A DNA stretch of 64,000 bases from Allolobophora icterica (Eukaryota; Annelida; Clitellata; Crassiclitellata; Lumbricidae): positions 21,318,566 through 21,382,565 of the forward strand of contig OY744604.1 of NCBI GenBank assembly GCA_963556255.1, read 5' to 3'. A program made the position numbers and the translations under genes. The notes below the pieces were generated by a model. The model was not told where the DNA came from. It did no database searches and saw only the letters and a program-made list of their open reading frames with translations. This document shows positions 43,005 to 54,561 of this stretch, piece by piece. How positions within the stretch are numbered: position 1 is the first letter of the stretch; each line of letters begins with the position of its first letter.

Positions 43005-43215
43005 AGTTCTAAACTGACTTAAATCGCACAATTTGTAATTATGTTGCAGGGGGATACTTTTTGACTGGGGGATAATTTTGTACGACTCATGGGGGATACT
43101 TTCGCACGAAGGGGTATAGTCCCTCCCGTTCACATTCATCCGGTCGGATACTCCATTCTGCTAAGGGGATATACTTGTATGGGGGATACTCTATTTTGTG
43201 ACACCGGCTGAAAAG

Positions 43216-43725
43216 TCAAGCCATAAATGAGTCTTCAAGGTATGCCGAAGGCTCAAAAACGTTGTGAAATCAGCCGTCACAAGTCATCTTACGTCAATGG
43301 TAGGTTTCTAGTGAATGTTCATTCATTTATTCATTCTGAGAATTTATATAGCGCCTCTTCAAAAGACCTACTGAGATAAGGGAACTACAATGAGATAGGC
43401 CTACTAGATGAGTAGCCTGCTATATGCAGCTATACGAAAAATTACGAATACGACACACGGAATGCGCTGTTCATAAAAGTTCCCGCGTTCGACCGCGAAT
43501 CGCTCCCCTACTCGATCCAACGCGATCGATTTTCAACTCGCCTACTATTTTCAAAAATATACCCTCGCAAAATGCTCGATAGTCGTAATAATACTCTCAA
43601 CCGTTAAACACATTACTTGTGATTACTATATAATAATATTGTACTATGAGCATTAGATAGATTATTGCCCGTACTAAGACGGTTTTAAAAGAATTTGAAA
43701 ATCTAGTGCTATCCAGACACATTTT
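43216..43725. other. No gene seen; possible LINE 3' tail
   Basis: GAATTTATATAGCGCCTCTTCAAAAG near 43340 looks like a short LINE 3' end on the minus strand. Otherwise unassigned. One TAGGCCTA lies at 43396. Confidence 0.4.
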
Positions 43726-43729
43726 CAGG

Positions 43730-44335
43730 TACAACAACTGCGTAACAAAATATCAACTTCACGACATTCTTCGACAAGAGAGCAACCCCGTGGGAGTGGC
43801 CTGACCCATATTGTGCAAGGCAGGAATCAGTCATTCTTTGTTACAATTTGGAGAAGTACCCGGCATCGAGAGGCAAGGAATCGAAATATCGACTGATAAT
43901 GGTAAGATCAAAATGATTAATGTTTACTTATTTCCGAGCATAACAGTGATTAAAGTAATTAGTATGTTATTTCCAGAACGCAGAAGTATTACTGTTGGAG
44001 ACTTCAATAGTCACAGCAAAGGATAGATATGCACTACAAACAACCGAAGAGGAGTCGATCTGGAGGAGACTGTCGTGGAAAAGGACCTTGTGATCCTGAA
44101 TACATGGCAACCAACACTCAACCCCAGGGTAGGATCTCTAAACAATTCTGTCATTGATCTCGCTATTACAACTAGAGATGCGGCCTTACGATGCACCCAC
44201 AGTATCCAGAACACAAGCCTCTGATATGACCACAAGGTCACGATCACCGGATTCGATGACGTGGCAGACGTCGAACAGAACGAAGGACTGCGTCGCTGGA
44301 GTTTAATTAACCTTAATTTATCACCAGACTTTTAA
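43730..44335 (+). mobile_element. Non-LTR endonuclease domain fragment
   Basis: The plus strand reads ISHSLLQFGEVPGIERQGIEIS, then INVYLFPSIT, ITVGDFNSHSKG, then NRRGVDLEETV and PTLNPRVGSLNNSVIDLAITT. This follows the LINE endonuclease pattern, including the GDFN catalytic motif. Stops (near 44025 and 44222) break it. It differs from the CR1/L2-like copies elsewhere in the window. Confidence 0.65.
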
Positions 44336-44689
44336 GCAGAGAGTGTCGACGTGTTTTTTTTTAAAATTAACAAGACATATTCAAAACCAAGTAACTTCAT
44401 TGTATTTTGACCTTACCTCTGAACACCTGACAGTTTTTTTAAGTAATAACCATGTATTTCGAGAACTTACCGTAAATCCCGTGCAAGTTAGCCTCCTAGC
44501 TTGTATGTCAGTAAGCTAGCAGTGAATCTGCTAGCCCACAAACCGTTTTCAGCCTCAGTGTTCATTTAACACGCTGCGCCTTGTTTGACCAGCAATCTGA
44601 TAAGATTTTTTATCAGCTGAGACAGGCACACTTGTTCAGTGCAGATGCTCTTATCGTTTATGATAAGACTACCATAATATTATACTTCT

Positions 44690-45135
44690 TCTCAGTCTTC
44701 TGCTGTTGAGCAGGTTTGTGACATGGACGACCTCATGTTCCCCTCCGACCTCCTCCATTCTGTTCTGTCCTGCGCCCTCCTCTTGGTGTGTCCGTATGTA
44801 TCACCATTATCGAGATCACTCATCATATTTAATCTTCTTCTGCCTCTCGTTGTCTTCCCCTCCATACGCTCCTCCAGCAGCGTCACCAGCATACCCCCCA
44901 AGTGTGTGGCCCAGCCACCGATGCTTTCTTCTGCTTATTGATTGTAGTAGATCCCTCTGCGCCCCTGCCCTTTCCAAAACTGCCTGATTTGTGACTTTGT
45001 CTCTCCAGCTTATTTTCAGCATTCGTCTCCAAGTCCACATTTCGAAAGCCTCTATTCTCTTCCTATCCGTACCAGTCATTGTCCAGCACTCAGCTGCATA
45101 TGTTGCAACTGTCCAGATCAAGCATTTTATCATCC
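44690..45135 (-). mobile_element. RTE-like LINE C-terminal fragment
   Basis: The minus strand reads MIKCLIWTVATYAAECWTM, RIEAFEMWTWRRMLKISWRDKVTN, RRKHRWLGHTL and, in another frame, ERMEGKTTRGRRR. This order matches the C-terminal part of RTE-type reverse transcriptases. Only about 150 codons remain, with a frameshift. Confidence 0.7.
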
Positions 45136-45296
45136 TTATCTTATACTATATTTAGCATATGAAGAGGCAGGCTGAAGCGGCTAATGAAATTTTCAAGATG
45201 TGTGTAGAACAAGCACTGAGGCCAGGTCGTTGTTTGCCAATCCGATTAGGCTGCATATATAGGCCAGATTCCAGTCTTTGTGCCTGCAAGGCAATA

Positions 45297-46544
45297 CGGT
45301 AGAGGTGGCAGAACGCCCCTTTAACGGTGTTTGCTAATTTACAACATGATTAGTAGCATTTCATGCATGAAATTATTGTAAGGCCTAGTACTGAATGTCC
45401 CAAATGAACTGTAATTGTGTTCGATAAAATTCCAAAATGGATTATATAAAATAAATACAAAATGCTTCAAAAGGGGCGTTTTGCCCAATCGCATTTTCGA
45501 TAAGTCTCTCAAAACTTTAGGCCTACAGTCTAAATACGCTACTTAATGTACTATTCTTATTAAGCACGCTGATGATTGCTATCTCTTAATACCTTACTCT
45601 AATAGTTCATCCATCACCTTTGAATTAGAACACATCGAGTCTTGGGCCAAAACTTGTAACCTGAATTTAAATCATAGTAAAACGTATGAAATGATAAACA
45701 CAGACCCAGAGGGAATCTTACTATTAAAAACGCTCCTTTATCCACTCCCGGACTCCTTAGGGTTTCTAATTCATTCATCTTAGGAGTAACCATAGAATTT
45801 CTAATCATGTTAACCGAATTTGTAGTCAGGCCCGCCGCTCCATATATGCTCTTCGGACCGTTAAACATATTACTTATGATTACTACGTCCCGACTTGTGA
45901 ACAAAATTCGACAAGTCACATATACTGAGAGAATAGGCATCAAAGCTGATATAACGATAGCATCATTTATGTCATCTATATCATCGCCCTAACAATGCAG
46001 GAAGCATCAGTTGATGGTCTCTTCGAGTGAATTAGTTATTTGCAATCAAAAAGCGAATAAGCAACTGTATTGGGCCAATCCTTATCCTGAAAAATAATGT
46101 GTTCTTGGAAGATAAGTTATTTATTGAATATTTATAAAAACGGTAAACAACTTAATGTTACAGGGGAGACGCCCATAGAGTGGGCGTTTTGCCCCGCTTT
46201 GTTCAATTCTGTGAGATGCTCATTGCTCATATCATACCAAAATGTAACAATAAAGTCCCATTTACTATGCATGATAATTCGATATACCATGCTTTCAAAC
46301 TATATTTGCACTGTTAGCTATGCCTAGCATTTTGTGCCATTTAATGATTCAGAATTGGCAGCAGACCCTTACAAGGAAACACGAAATATCAATTTTTGGA
46401 AAAAATTAGGCAGACTATCGAACAGACTAAATGACTGACGATTATCTCAATAAGGTACAACTAATAGACCAAGAACAGTCAAGCAGCCCACTAGCTAGTA
46501 CAGGGGAGACAGGGTATAGTGGGGCGTTTTGCCCCACTCTACCC
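45297..46544. mobile_element. TA-target DNA element with GGGTAGAGTGGGGCAAAACG-type ends
   Basis: The left end TA-CGGTAGAGGTGGCAGAACGC and right end (inverted) TA-GGGTAGAGTGGGGCAAAACG are similar and TA-bounded. Inside are further copies of GGGGCGTTTTGCCCC-type hairpins at 45476, 46182 and 46520. No transposase is seen; the middle holds a LINE fragment. The terminal GGGTA resembles the element at 32837. Confidence 0.5.
45555..45925 (+). mobile_element. LINE reverse transcriptase fragment
   Basis: The plus strand reads HADDCYLLIPYSNSSSITFELEHIESWAKTCNLNLNHSKTYEMI, with the HADD variant of the YADD box, and then, after frame changes, LSTPGLLRVS. It is a short internal piece of a LINE palm domain. 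Confidence 0.6.
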
Positions 46545-46663
46545 TATATGGCTTACGTTGTACATTCACTAATTATGGCTGCCAACTTGGATTATCCGAA
46601 TTCTGGACGCCCGCATAGTCACTCGATATACCATCACAGTACCAATTTATCCTATCCACCGTG

Positions 46664-46925
46664 GACGGACAAAATGTCCCGGACAAAATGTCCCGGACAA
46701 AATGTCCCGGACATAATGTCCCTAGACAAAATGTCCACAGACAAAATGTCCCCGGACAAAATGTCCCCGGACAAAATGTCCCCAGACAAAATGTCCCCAG
46801 ACAAAATGTCCCCCGGACAAAATGTCCCCGGACAAAATGTCCACAGAAAAAATTTCCCCATATAAAATGTTCCAAGACAAAATGTCCCCAGACAAAATGT
46901 CCCTAGACAAGATACCAGTTTGGAA
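46664..46925 (+). repeat. GGACAAAATGTCCC minisatellite
   Basis: About eighteen units of 13-14 bp around CCCGGACAAAATGT. The core GGACAAAATGTCC is almost its own reverse complement. A related array with unit GGGACTTTTTGTCTG lies at 51850-52110. Confidence 0.9.
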
Positions 46926-47573
46926 AGTCCCCAGATGACTTGTCCCAGCAGAGAATGATTCTTCCCTATAGATGTGCAGGACCGACTGCTCCAAATATAT
47001 GGGAGTGGGTCATTGTTCGAAGATGAATATCGATGAATATATATCTTTAATACGTCATTCTTTGACAGATCAGTATTTAAAAGGTTCATATTGTTTAACA
47101 TGCTTAGCCAAAATCTTTGGTATCAAAACAGTGATATTATATTTCGCACACTTGCTCGTAAAACATAAAAGTCATTAGGCCTACGTTGTATAAACTGAAA
47201 TAAGTTATCTAATTAATTAGTCAGAAATGTTCTAAAAAATTGCAACTGTAGAAACAAAACTTCACCAAAGCGACTAAGCAGTAAAATTTAATTTATATAT
47301 TTAATTAATATGGACTAGAGTGCAATTCACACAACGTTTATATTTTGCACACATGCTATGTCGTTAAGGTATTGCATGGGATTCCCATTCCCATGATCAC
47401 TAACCTTGATGAAGAGTGCTGTGTGGATATGTTGGTATTTCTTGCGTTGTGCCGGTGTCGCGTGCTAAAACTATCCGGGTGATGAATAAATTTATCCCCT
47501 GGATGGAATATACCGGTGTAGAGTATCCGGGGGATAAACCATTTCTATCCCCCATCGTGTAAAATCATCCATG

Positions 47574-47732
47574 CAGTGGAGGCGCCAGACATTTTCTGTA
47601 ACTAGTGCAGAGAGTGATTTACGCCCGAACATATTTTGGGCAGGGCAAAAATTCTGGCAGGGCAACGACCAGGGCAAAGGCTTTTTTACCATGGCATTTG
47701 CACTGGCTCGCCCTGGTGTAGCGCCGCCTCTG
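47574..47732. mobile_element. hAT-type MITE with a matching empty site
   Basis: Ends CAGTGGAGGCGCC and, inverted, CAGAGGCGGCGCT. The 8-bp flanks are CATCCATG (47566-47573) and CATCCCCG (47733-47740), differing at two positions. The homologous stretch at 35030-35045 lacks the insertion. Confidence 0.75.
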
Positions 47733-47869
47733 CATCCCCGGGGGATAAAAATTCACAGGTATAAGGTATCATTGAAAATGCGTATAATTGATAAATCTAT
47801 GTTGTAATCAAAATCCAAAACCAGAAATACGTGAAGCAAGTGACTCTTACGTGTTCTACATAACCAAGA

Positions 47870-49160
47870 ATATGAACAATGCGTCAATGAGACAATAACC
47901 AATAAGAAATACAAGTTGGTTAGAAGGTAGGCCCAGAAGGGAAAAAATCCCGCTAGTAGGGACACCTACTTACATCTATAATTAAAACGGCGAAACCAAC
48001 TTGCAAGGCTAAGTAGGGCCTAACATAAAGTTTGATAATACTGAGCGTGTAACTTTGATAACTGAACTAAGGATAGCCAAAACCAGAGGCAGTAAAGAAG
48101 GAAAAAAGAACAGAAAGTCTCAGCTCACTGAGATGAGACTGGATGATAAGATAAAGAACATAAAGTGGTACTTAACTAGTAGTTTACCGGTGCGTGGCTA
48201 ACAGCAGGACAATCATGTAGTAAAGTCATAGTCTATAAGGTACTGACGCAGCAATCTTCTGAAACCGGAGAGGGACCCAGTCTGTTGTAGTGAGGGAGCG
48301 AGAGCGTTCCATACCTGTGGCCCAGTGACATTAATAGAGAATCTTCGTGAATTGGTGTGAGCATAAGAAGTACTATACTTGCTTGAGTTCCTTGTGTAGT
48401 GGGAATGGATGTCAGAGCCCATACGAAACAGGGTCTTAAATTTCGTGGGTAGGAGGTCCCTAGAAAATTTGTTCATGAAGACACAATCTGGTAGTTTGTT
48501 ATTTGTTTAATTTTTAATAGAATAGAGCTGGAATATATGGGTCCTGTGTGAGAGCCCCAGGGATAGCTGCCAATGAGTCGTACTGCTCTTTTCTGTAATA
48601 TGACCAATTTTTGGAGTCTAGAGTTGTAAGTAGATGAGGCATTAGGTAAGTCGTTGATATAAAGTACGAAGAGTAGAGGGCCTAAGTTAGAACCCTGGGG
48701 AACTCCAAATATAACTGCTTTTGCGTCAGAGAGAACGCCATTACAAGATAGGCCTACGTATTGAAGTCGGTTTTCTAGGTAGCTCGCAAACCATGCTAAC
48801 TGAGTTCCTCTTATTCTATAGTTAGATAATTTGTGGAGAAGGATGTCATGATTTACCGTATCAAAGGCTTTTGCGAGGTCCAAGAAGATTCCTATAGAAT
48901 ACTCAATAGTTTCAAAAGAATCAGAGATATTGTCGTACATATTAATTAGAGCTAGGAAAGGAGACTGTCCCGCCTGGAAGCCATGCTGAGAAGGAAAGAT
49001 AATATGAAATTTTTGTATATAATTAGTTAGCCTATTTGTTATTATTTTTTCAAAGAATTTAGCGCAGTAGGGAAGAATCGAAATGGGCCTATAGTTAGCG
49101 ACTTCATTCCTATTGCCTTTTTTATAGATCGGAATAACTTTAGCGGTTTTAATTGCCCGA
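47870..49160 (-). mobile_element. LINE (jockey/CR1-type RT) with internal deletion
   Basis: The minus strand carries VIPIYKKGN, NYRPISILPYCAKFFEKI, SQHGFQAGQSPF, then IGIFLDLAKAFDTVNHDILLHKL, GVPQGSNLGPLLFVLYINDLPN. It then jumps to RLQKLVILQKRAVRLI, so the YADD box is missing. The C-terminus (MNKFSRDLLP... WNALAPSL) is in the 48213-48476 frame. A two-residue insertion (GL in QYVGLSCNG) equals a TAGGCCTA at 48749. 5' truncated. Confidence 0.8.
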
Positions 49161-49419
49161 GTTTAGGGAGCAGTTAATGATCTCTGCTAAAGGAGAGGCT
49201 ATTAAAGGCAAGCTGGTGGCGGCTATAGTGGGGTCATTGCCATCAGTTCTCCTGCTATGGGTTGTACGAATTGAGGAGCAACTGTCAGCCGAGATTTGCC
49301 GAGATTTTATTGATACGAATCGACCGATATCAGTGTCACAACTTCCCTAAGAGTAAATAGAGTATAGCGTAGAGAGAGTAATGAGAGGATAATTGACTTC
49401 ACTGGATACGTTGCTACTA

Positions 49420-51403
49420 TGGATACTTTACTACTATGTACTGCTACACCGTCCGCTTTCACCTTGGTTCAATGCTGAGTTCAGGGCACTTCGTCGGCAG
49501 GCTCGGAGCCTCGAGCGTACCTACAGAAGAACGCGTCTGCCCGCAGACCAGACGACTTGGGTTAAATTCGTCAGGAAAATGCACTCTGCTTATCAAGACA
49601 GAGAACGAGACTATTTGGAGGCCACCATCACTAGTCAGTCCAAGGATCCCAAGAAGCTATGGACCACGTTCAATGGCCTACTTGGACGCTGCTCTACAAA
49701 TCGCCAGCCACAGCTTCCTGCGCCTTTCACTGCCGAAGCCAGCGTTCTCAACTACTGATGCTCGCTTGTCTGTTCTCAGCGAGATAACTAGTCTGGAGCT
49801 ACGACATATAATCCTAGCTGCTGCCCCGAAGACGTGTGAACTGGACCCGGTCCCCACGTTCCTCGTCCAGGAGTTCGTTGATGACCTCCTGCCGTTTCTC
49901 ACTCTGCTCTGTAACCGTTCGATTCAAGAAGCCCACCTGCCTACCTCCCAGAAGAGGTCTATTCTCCTCCCGGCCTTGAAGAGGGATGGACTGGATCCTA
50001 ATGATCTAGCAAATTACCGCCCTATTGCAAACGTTACATTCCTCTCTAAACTTTTAGAGCGAATAGTTGCAAATCAGTTAACTGTTTATCTTAATACAAA
50101 TGGTTTACTCCCTCCCCTCCAGTCAGGTTTTCGGAAAAACCATTCTACCGAGACCCTACTGGTTCGCCTCCTGTCTGATATATATGGCGCCATAGGTAGT
50201 GGTCAGGTTACTCTTTTGGCCCTTTTTGACGTTAGCTCTGCATTTGACTCAGTTGACCACACTATCCTTCTCCAGCGCCTTTCAGTCTCATTTGGAGTCG
50301 TTGGCAAACCATTAGACTGGCTCTGCTCTTTTCTTACTGGTCGCTCTAACTGTGTCGTGACTTCCTCTTCCAGGTCCTCCTGGGTTCCTGCTCTGTTTGG
50401 TGTTTCCCAGGGGTATGTGCTTGGTCCATTACTCTACATTCTGTTCACTTCTGATATCAGTTCTTTGTTGCGGTCTTGTGGACTACTGCGTCACCTCTAT
50501 GCTGATGACATACAAGCATACATCCATTGCCGTCCTACAGAGGCAGCTGCTTCTGTTGGCCTGATGTGCCATGCCATTGACACCCTTTCTGGATGGATGG
50601 CTTCTAATCGGTTACTACTGAACCCATCTAAAACTCAATTTATTTAGCTTGGTGGTCGCAGACAGCTGGCAAAGGTTGACCTACACTTGTTAGCAGAGGC
50701 CTTCCCCAATGTCCCCTTTTTCGCTCACTATCCTGGATCCGGGGGTGACAATTGAACAAGAGCTTACTTTTTCTGCTACTATCAGCTCCGGCAGCTGCGT
50801 GTTGTAATACGGTCCCTTTCTTATGACGCGGCGGTAATCCTTGTTCACGCTTTTATCTCCAGTAGAGTTGACTATTGCTGTTCTGTTCTCACTGGACATC
50901 CATTGGCTCTAATTGGGCCGCTTGACCGGGTCCTTCGCTCTGCCGCTCAGCTCATTGCCCATATCCCAAAATATATGCACCAGTTTCAGCTTATATGCGT
51001 GATGTCCTGCATTGGCTTCCTGCCTCGCAGCGCATCTACTATTGGATTGCTTCTCTTGTTTGGCGGTCTCTCTCTGGTGAAGCTCCGTCTTACCTATCTG
51101 ATATCTGCTGTCCGCTCTCTGGCCTAATGTCCCGTCGAGTTCTGCGTTCTGCAACTGGAGGTGAGCTGTTGGTATCTCGGTCCCGCTCCTCAGTTAAACA
51201 GCGTCGTGCCTTCTCAGTGGCTGTCCTCTCTACGTGGAACGGGCTCCCACCTTCTTTGCGCCTATTTCCACGTGGAAATTCACCCGTTTTCTACCGTCTC
51301 CTTAAGTCTTCTCTCTTTAACCATGGCTGGACTGGGAGCACCTCTGATTAGGTTTCTGGAAGAGGGGCTATATAAATCATCAAGATGAATGAATGAATGA
51401 ATC
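49420..51403 (+). mobile_element. LINE (CR1/L2-like), 5' truncated, frameshifted
   Basis: The plus strand has the pre-RT linker (PWFNAEFRALRRQARSLER), a frame change near 49680, then an RT domain of about 320 codons (to 50647): NYRPIANVTFLSKLLERIV, GFRKNHSTETLL, FDVSSAFDSVDHTILL, GVSQGYVLGPLLYILF and LYADDIQAY. More shifts follow, then YMRDVLHWLPASQRIYYW and a C-terminus ending ...NHGWTGSTSD. The 3' end has a (TGAA)n tail at 51384-51403. A second LINE 3' end lies just after it (51455-51520). Confidence 0.88.
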
Positions 51404-51849
51404 CTTCTAGGACCGGTTGTTATGTTAGGCTATAGGTGCATGGTGTCTGTAGAGCGCCCTTGTAGCGGAATGGTCGCGTTACGGCGCTTTAGAAATTATC
51501 TGTGTCTTTATTATTGGGCCTATTAATATTATTTGTCCACGTATGCCAACAATAAGTAGCATTATGGCTTTGCCCATGACCACGACTGACATAGTTCTAA
51601 ATTGAGTTAAATCGCACAGTTTGTAATTATGTTGCAGAGGGATACTTTTTTGACTGGGGATAATTTCGTACGACTCATGGGGATACTTTTGCCCGAGGGT
51701 GGGTATTCCGTCCCGTTACCATTCATCCGGCCGGATACTGCATTCTGCTAAGGGGATATAACTGTATGGGGGATACTCTATTTCGTGACACCGGCTGACC
51801 CAAAATCATTTGGCGTCGGAAGATTAACATGGATTGCTGCTGTATCTGA

Positions 51850-52138
51850 TACTTTTGTCTAGGGACTTTTTATCCTGGGACTTTTTGTCTTGGGACTTTT
51901 TATCCTTGGGACTTTTTGTCTGGGGACTTCTTATCCTGGGACTTTTTGTCTGGGGACATTTTATCCTGGGACTTTTTGTCTAGGGACATTTTATCCTGGG
52001 ACTTTTTGTCTGGGGACTTTTTATCCTGGGACTTTTTGTCTGGGGACTTTTTATCCTGGGACTTCTTGTCTGGGGACTTTTTGTCCGGGACATTATGTCC
52101 GGGACATTTTGTCCAGGGACATTTAGTCCTAGTACCCT
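51850..52138 (+). repeat. GGGACTTTTTGTCTG minisatellite
   Basis: Alternating GGGACTTTTTGTCTG and GGGACTTTTTATCCT units (about 15 bp each), ending in GGACATTATGTCC and GGACATTTTGTCC units like the inverse of the 46.66-kb array. Confidence 0.9.
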
Positions 52139-53873
52139 ATCCACATCTTATCTTATCTTATCTTATCTTATATGATTATTTATAAAGCGCCTCTCACAGT
52201 ATAGACTATTCAGAGGCGCACCCAGCGTGTCAGCCCCGAGGGAAAAGAAAGGTCTTTAGGCAGCGGAGAGAAGAGGGCGAGATCCCAAGCAATATCTTGC
52301 TATGGAGAGAGGGAGGCAGGTCATTCCATAAGGAAAGGCCAAGGATGGCAAAAGCACGATGCTGAGCCATCGAAGTCCATGCGCGAGGGACAAGTAGATC
52401 AAGGCGGTCAGCAGACCGAAGAGGGCGGGAAGAGAGAGCAGATAGAGGTTTACGCATTAGGTCACAAAGGTATTTAGGAGCTTTGTATTGGATGCGGGAA
52501 GCAACAGTAAGCCAGTGAAGTACATCAGTCATAAAGGTAGTTATGTGAGAGAAGCGAGGAAAACGGGCAATGAGCCTGGCAGCCGCGTTTAGAACAGACT
52601 GCAGAAATGAAAGGCGCGCTTTAGGGACCCCAGCAAACAATGAATTGCAAAAATAGTCAATGCGGCAGCAAGTGAAGGCATGGACCATAGTAGTAAACAC
52701 TGAAGGGGAAACTGATCTTCTTACAGCCCTCACACGCCTCAGGTGATAGAAACAGGAACGTGTCAGGTGGGAGAGGTGTTCAGAAAACGAGAGGGTACTA
52801 TCAAGGGTGACACCCAAGTCCCGAACACTGGATGAAAATGAAAAATCAGGGTATATTGACGACAGAAGTGGAATATCAAGTTTAGAAAGTTGCTGCTTAG
52901 TGCAAAACCAGATCAGTTGGGTCTTAGAAGAGTTAAGGTTAAGTCGATTTGATGACATCCAAGAGTGGAGATCATGTGACAGGGAATCAATGGATCCAAC
53001 AAGGGAGATCTGCTGAGAGGATGAGCCTTGGACAAAGATCTGAATGTCGTCTGCATAGAGGTGACCAGAAGTAAGGTGTTTAGTAAATAAAGAAGGAATG
53101 TCAGCTGTGTAGAGTAAGTACAGAATGGGGCCAAGGACAGAACCCTGTGGGACACCATACTCAACCCTAACCCAGGCAGTTCTGGAGTCACCAAGGACAA
53201 TCCTCTGAGAACGGTAAGACAGGTAAGATTTGAACCAAAGAAGAGGGAGACCACTGAGACCACAAGACAGTTCAAGACGCCGAAGTAGGATTTCATGGTC
53301 AACCATGTCGAAGGCCGAGGAAACATCAAAGAGTGCTAGAAGCGTCAAATGAGACCTGTCAATGGCAGTATAAATGTCCGAGAGGAGGGACAGGAGGGCA
53401 GTTTCCGTAGAATGGTCACCTCTAAACCCTGATTGACTAGAAGGGAGAAGTCCAGACTGTTCAAGATAGGGCAGAAGTTGAAGTGAGACAAGTCTCTCAA
53501 GCGTTTTAGAGAGAAAAGAAAGGTTAGAAATAGGACGATAGTTAGAACATACTTGTGAGTCAAGATTAGGTTTTTTTAGGGTAGGGAAGACAATAGCCCG
53601 CTTCTGAGATGGAGGAAGATTGCCCTCTGCTAGAGACCTATTGAACAAATATATCAAAAATGGGACAATATCATCCAAAACTTTAGTAAGAATAAACGGA
53701 AGAAGCGGGTCCAGTTCACAAGATTTCTGGTTTGAAGAGCTGAGAACACGTCGGAGATCAGCCTCAAGGATGGGACGAAAGTCATCAAACTTGAAGTCCG
53801 TGCATGTGAATTGAGGTGGAGGCGAGTCAGCGGTTGAAGCACGTAAGCCCGCAATCTTCTCAGTCATCATCAC
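52139..53873 (-). mobile_element. LINE (CR1/L2-like) with a 547-codon open RT frame
   Basis: The best-preserved LINE here. The minus frame 53873-52230 is uninterrupted: NYRPISNLSFLSKTLERLV (about 111-129), FDVSSAFD (182-189, catalytic Asp), GVPQGSVLGP (240-249), YADD (273-276), then thumb and C-terminus (LGLSLWNDLPPSL). The first residues are not a true start; the endonuclease half is absent (5' truncation). The 3' UTR contains TATAAAGCGCCTCTCACAG (inverted). A (TATCT)n tail lies at 52146-52171. An intact frame with a clean tail implies a fairly young copy, but it could not move alone. Confidence 0.9.
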
Positions 53874-54561
53874 AATATATAACGAATATTGCGTCAGCCT
53901 AAGGTACGATTTACAGTCTGCTGAAAATGGTCGTTAAAAATTACAGTCAAATCATCAAAAGACAAGACTTAGTGGCCTATATATAACAATCAACTTCTAA
54001 ACCAAAAAGTTTATTAAATTCCATGGCCACTATGCAAAACTTATTTACAGCCGGCTGTTAGAGTTTATTGTGCGAAAACCAAAACAGCATGTGGTGAAGT
54101 GGATATTTACACCAAGTTCCGGAACAATTTGGGAGCTACTAAACAAAAGATGAAACTTAACTAAACTAAACAACAAGGTAGAAGTTAAAATAGTTTATCA
54201 TTATTTAAGAAGTTGCGCAGTTGTTATTTAAGCAATTGCAAGATGAGCAAACGTCGAATGAGTAGCCTACAGGCAATCCATTCCATAATGATGGTCAAAC
54301 CCGATCCGCGGGTACGGGTAAACCCGCTGGTACGGTTATTCTCGCAGACACCTTATCCGCACGAACATGTACCAGATGTTAAAGTAATGCGATTCATATT
54401 TAACAGAATCTCAAAGCTCAGGTCCTAAAAAGTATATGACCTACTTCCGGAATACGAAATATGGAAAGATTTACTTTGGTGAGTTTTGATACACAGTTTA
54501 GGAATAGAAATATTAAATCAAATTTTCCTTTATTTGATATTTAAACTTATTCTTTTAATTA
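53874..54561. other. No coding feature; TRIM B 3' flank
   Basis: Mostly AT-rich. 54430-54545 aligns with 22020-22140 downstream of TRIM A (CTTCCGGAATACGAAATAT and after), so it is shared 3' flank. AATAAA on the minus strand at 54529-54534 is a likely polyadenylation signal, 28 nt past the stop of gene B. Confidence 0.55.
54529..54534 (-). promoter_or_regulatory. Polyadenylation signal of TRIM gene B
   Basis: AATAAA on the minus strand, 28 nt beyond the TAA/TAG-type end of exon 3. Close for a 3' UTR but the only clear signal there. Confidence 0.45.

Larger units (their letters stand above)
47452..51793. mobile_element. Composite element copy 2 (GCCGGTGTC ends), interrupted
   Basis: Left end 47452-47565 and 47738-47870, right end 51535-51793, homologous to the ends of copy 1 (34908-43209). 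A hAT MITE at 47574, a minus LINE at about 47870-49160 and a plus LINE at about 49420-51403 are inserted in it. The remaining unique body is small; an own transposase is not visible. Confidence 0.6.

Noticed and set aside
46664..46925. CRISPR-like array
   Set aside because: Units are 13-15 bp with no unique spacers, and this is animal DNA. It is a minisatellite, as is 51850-52138.
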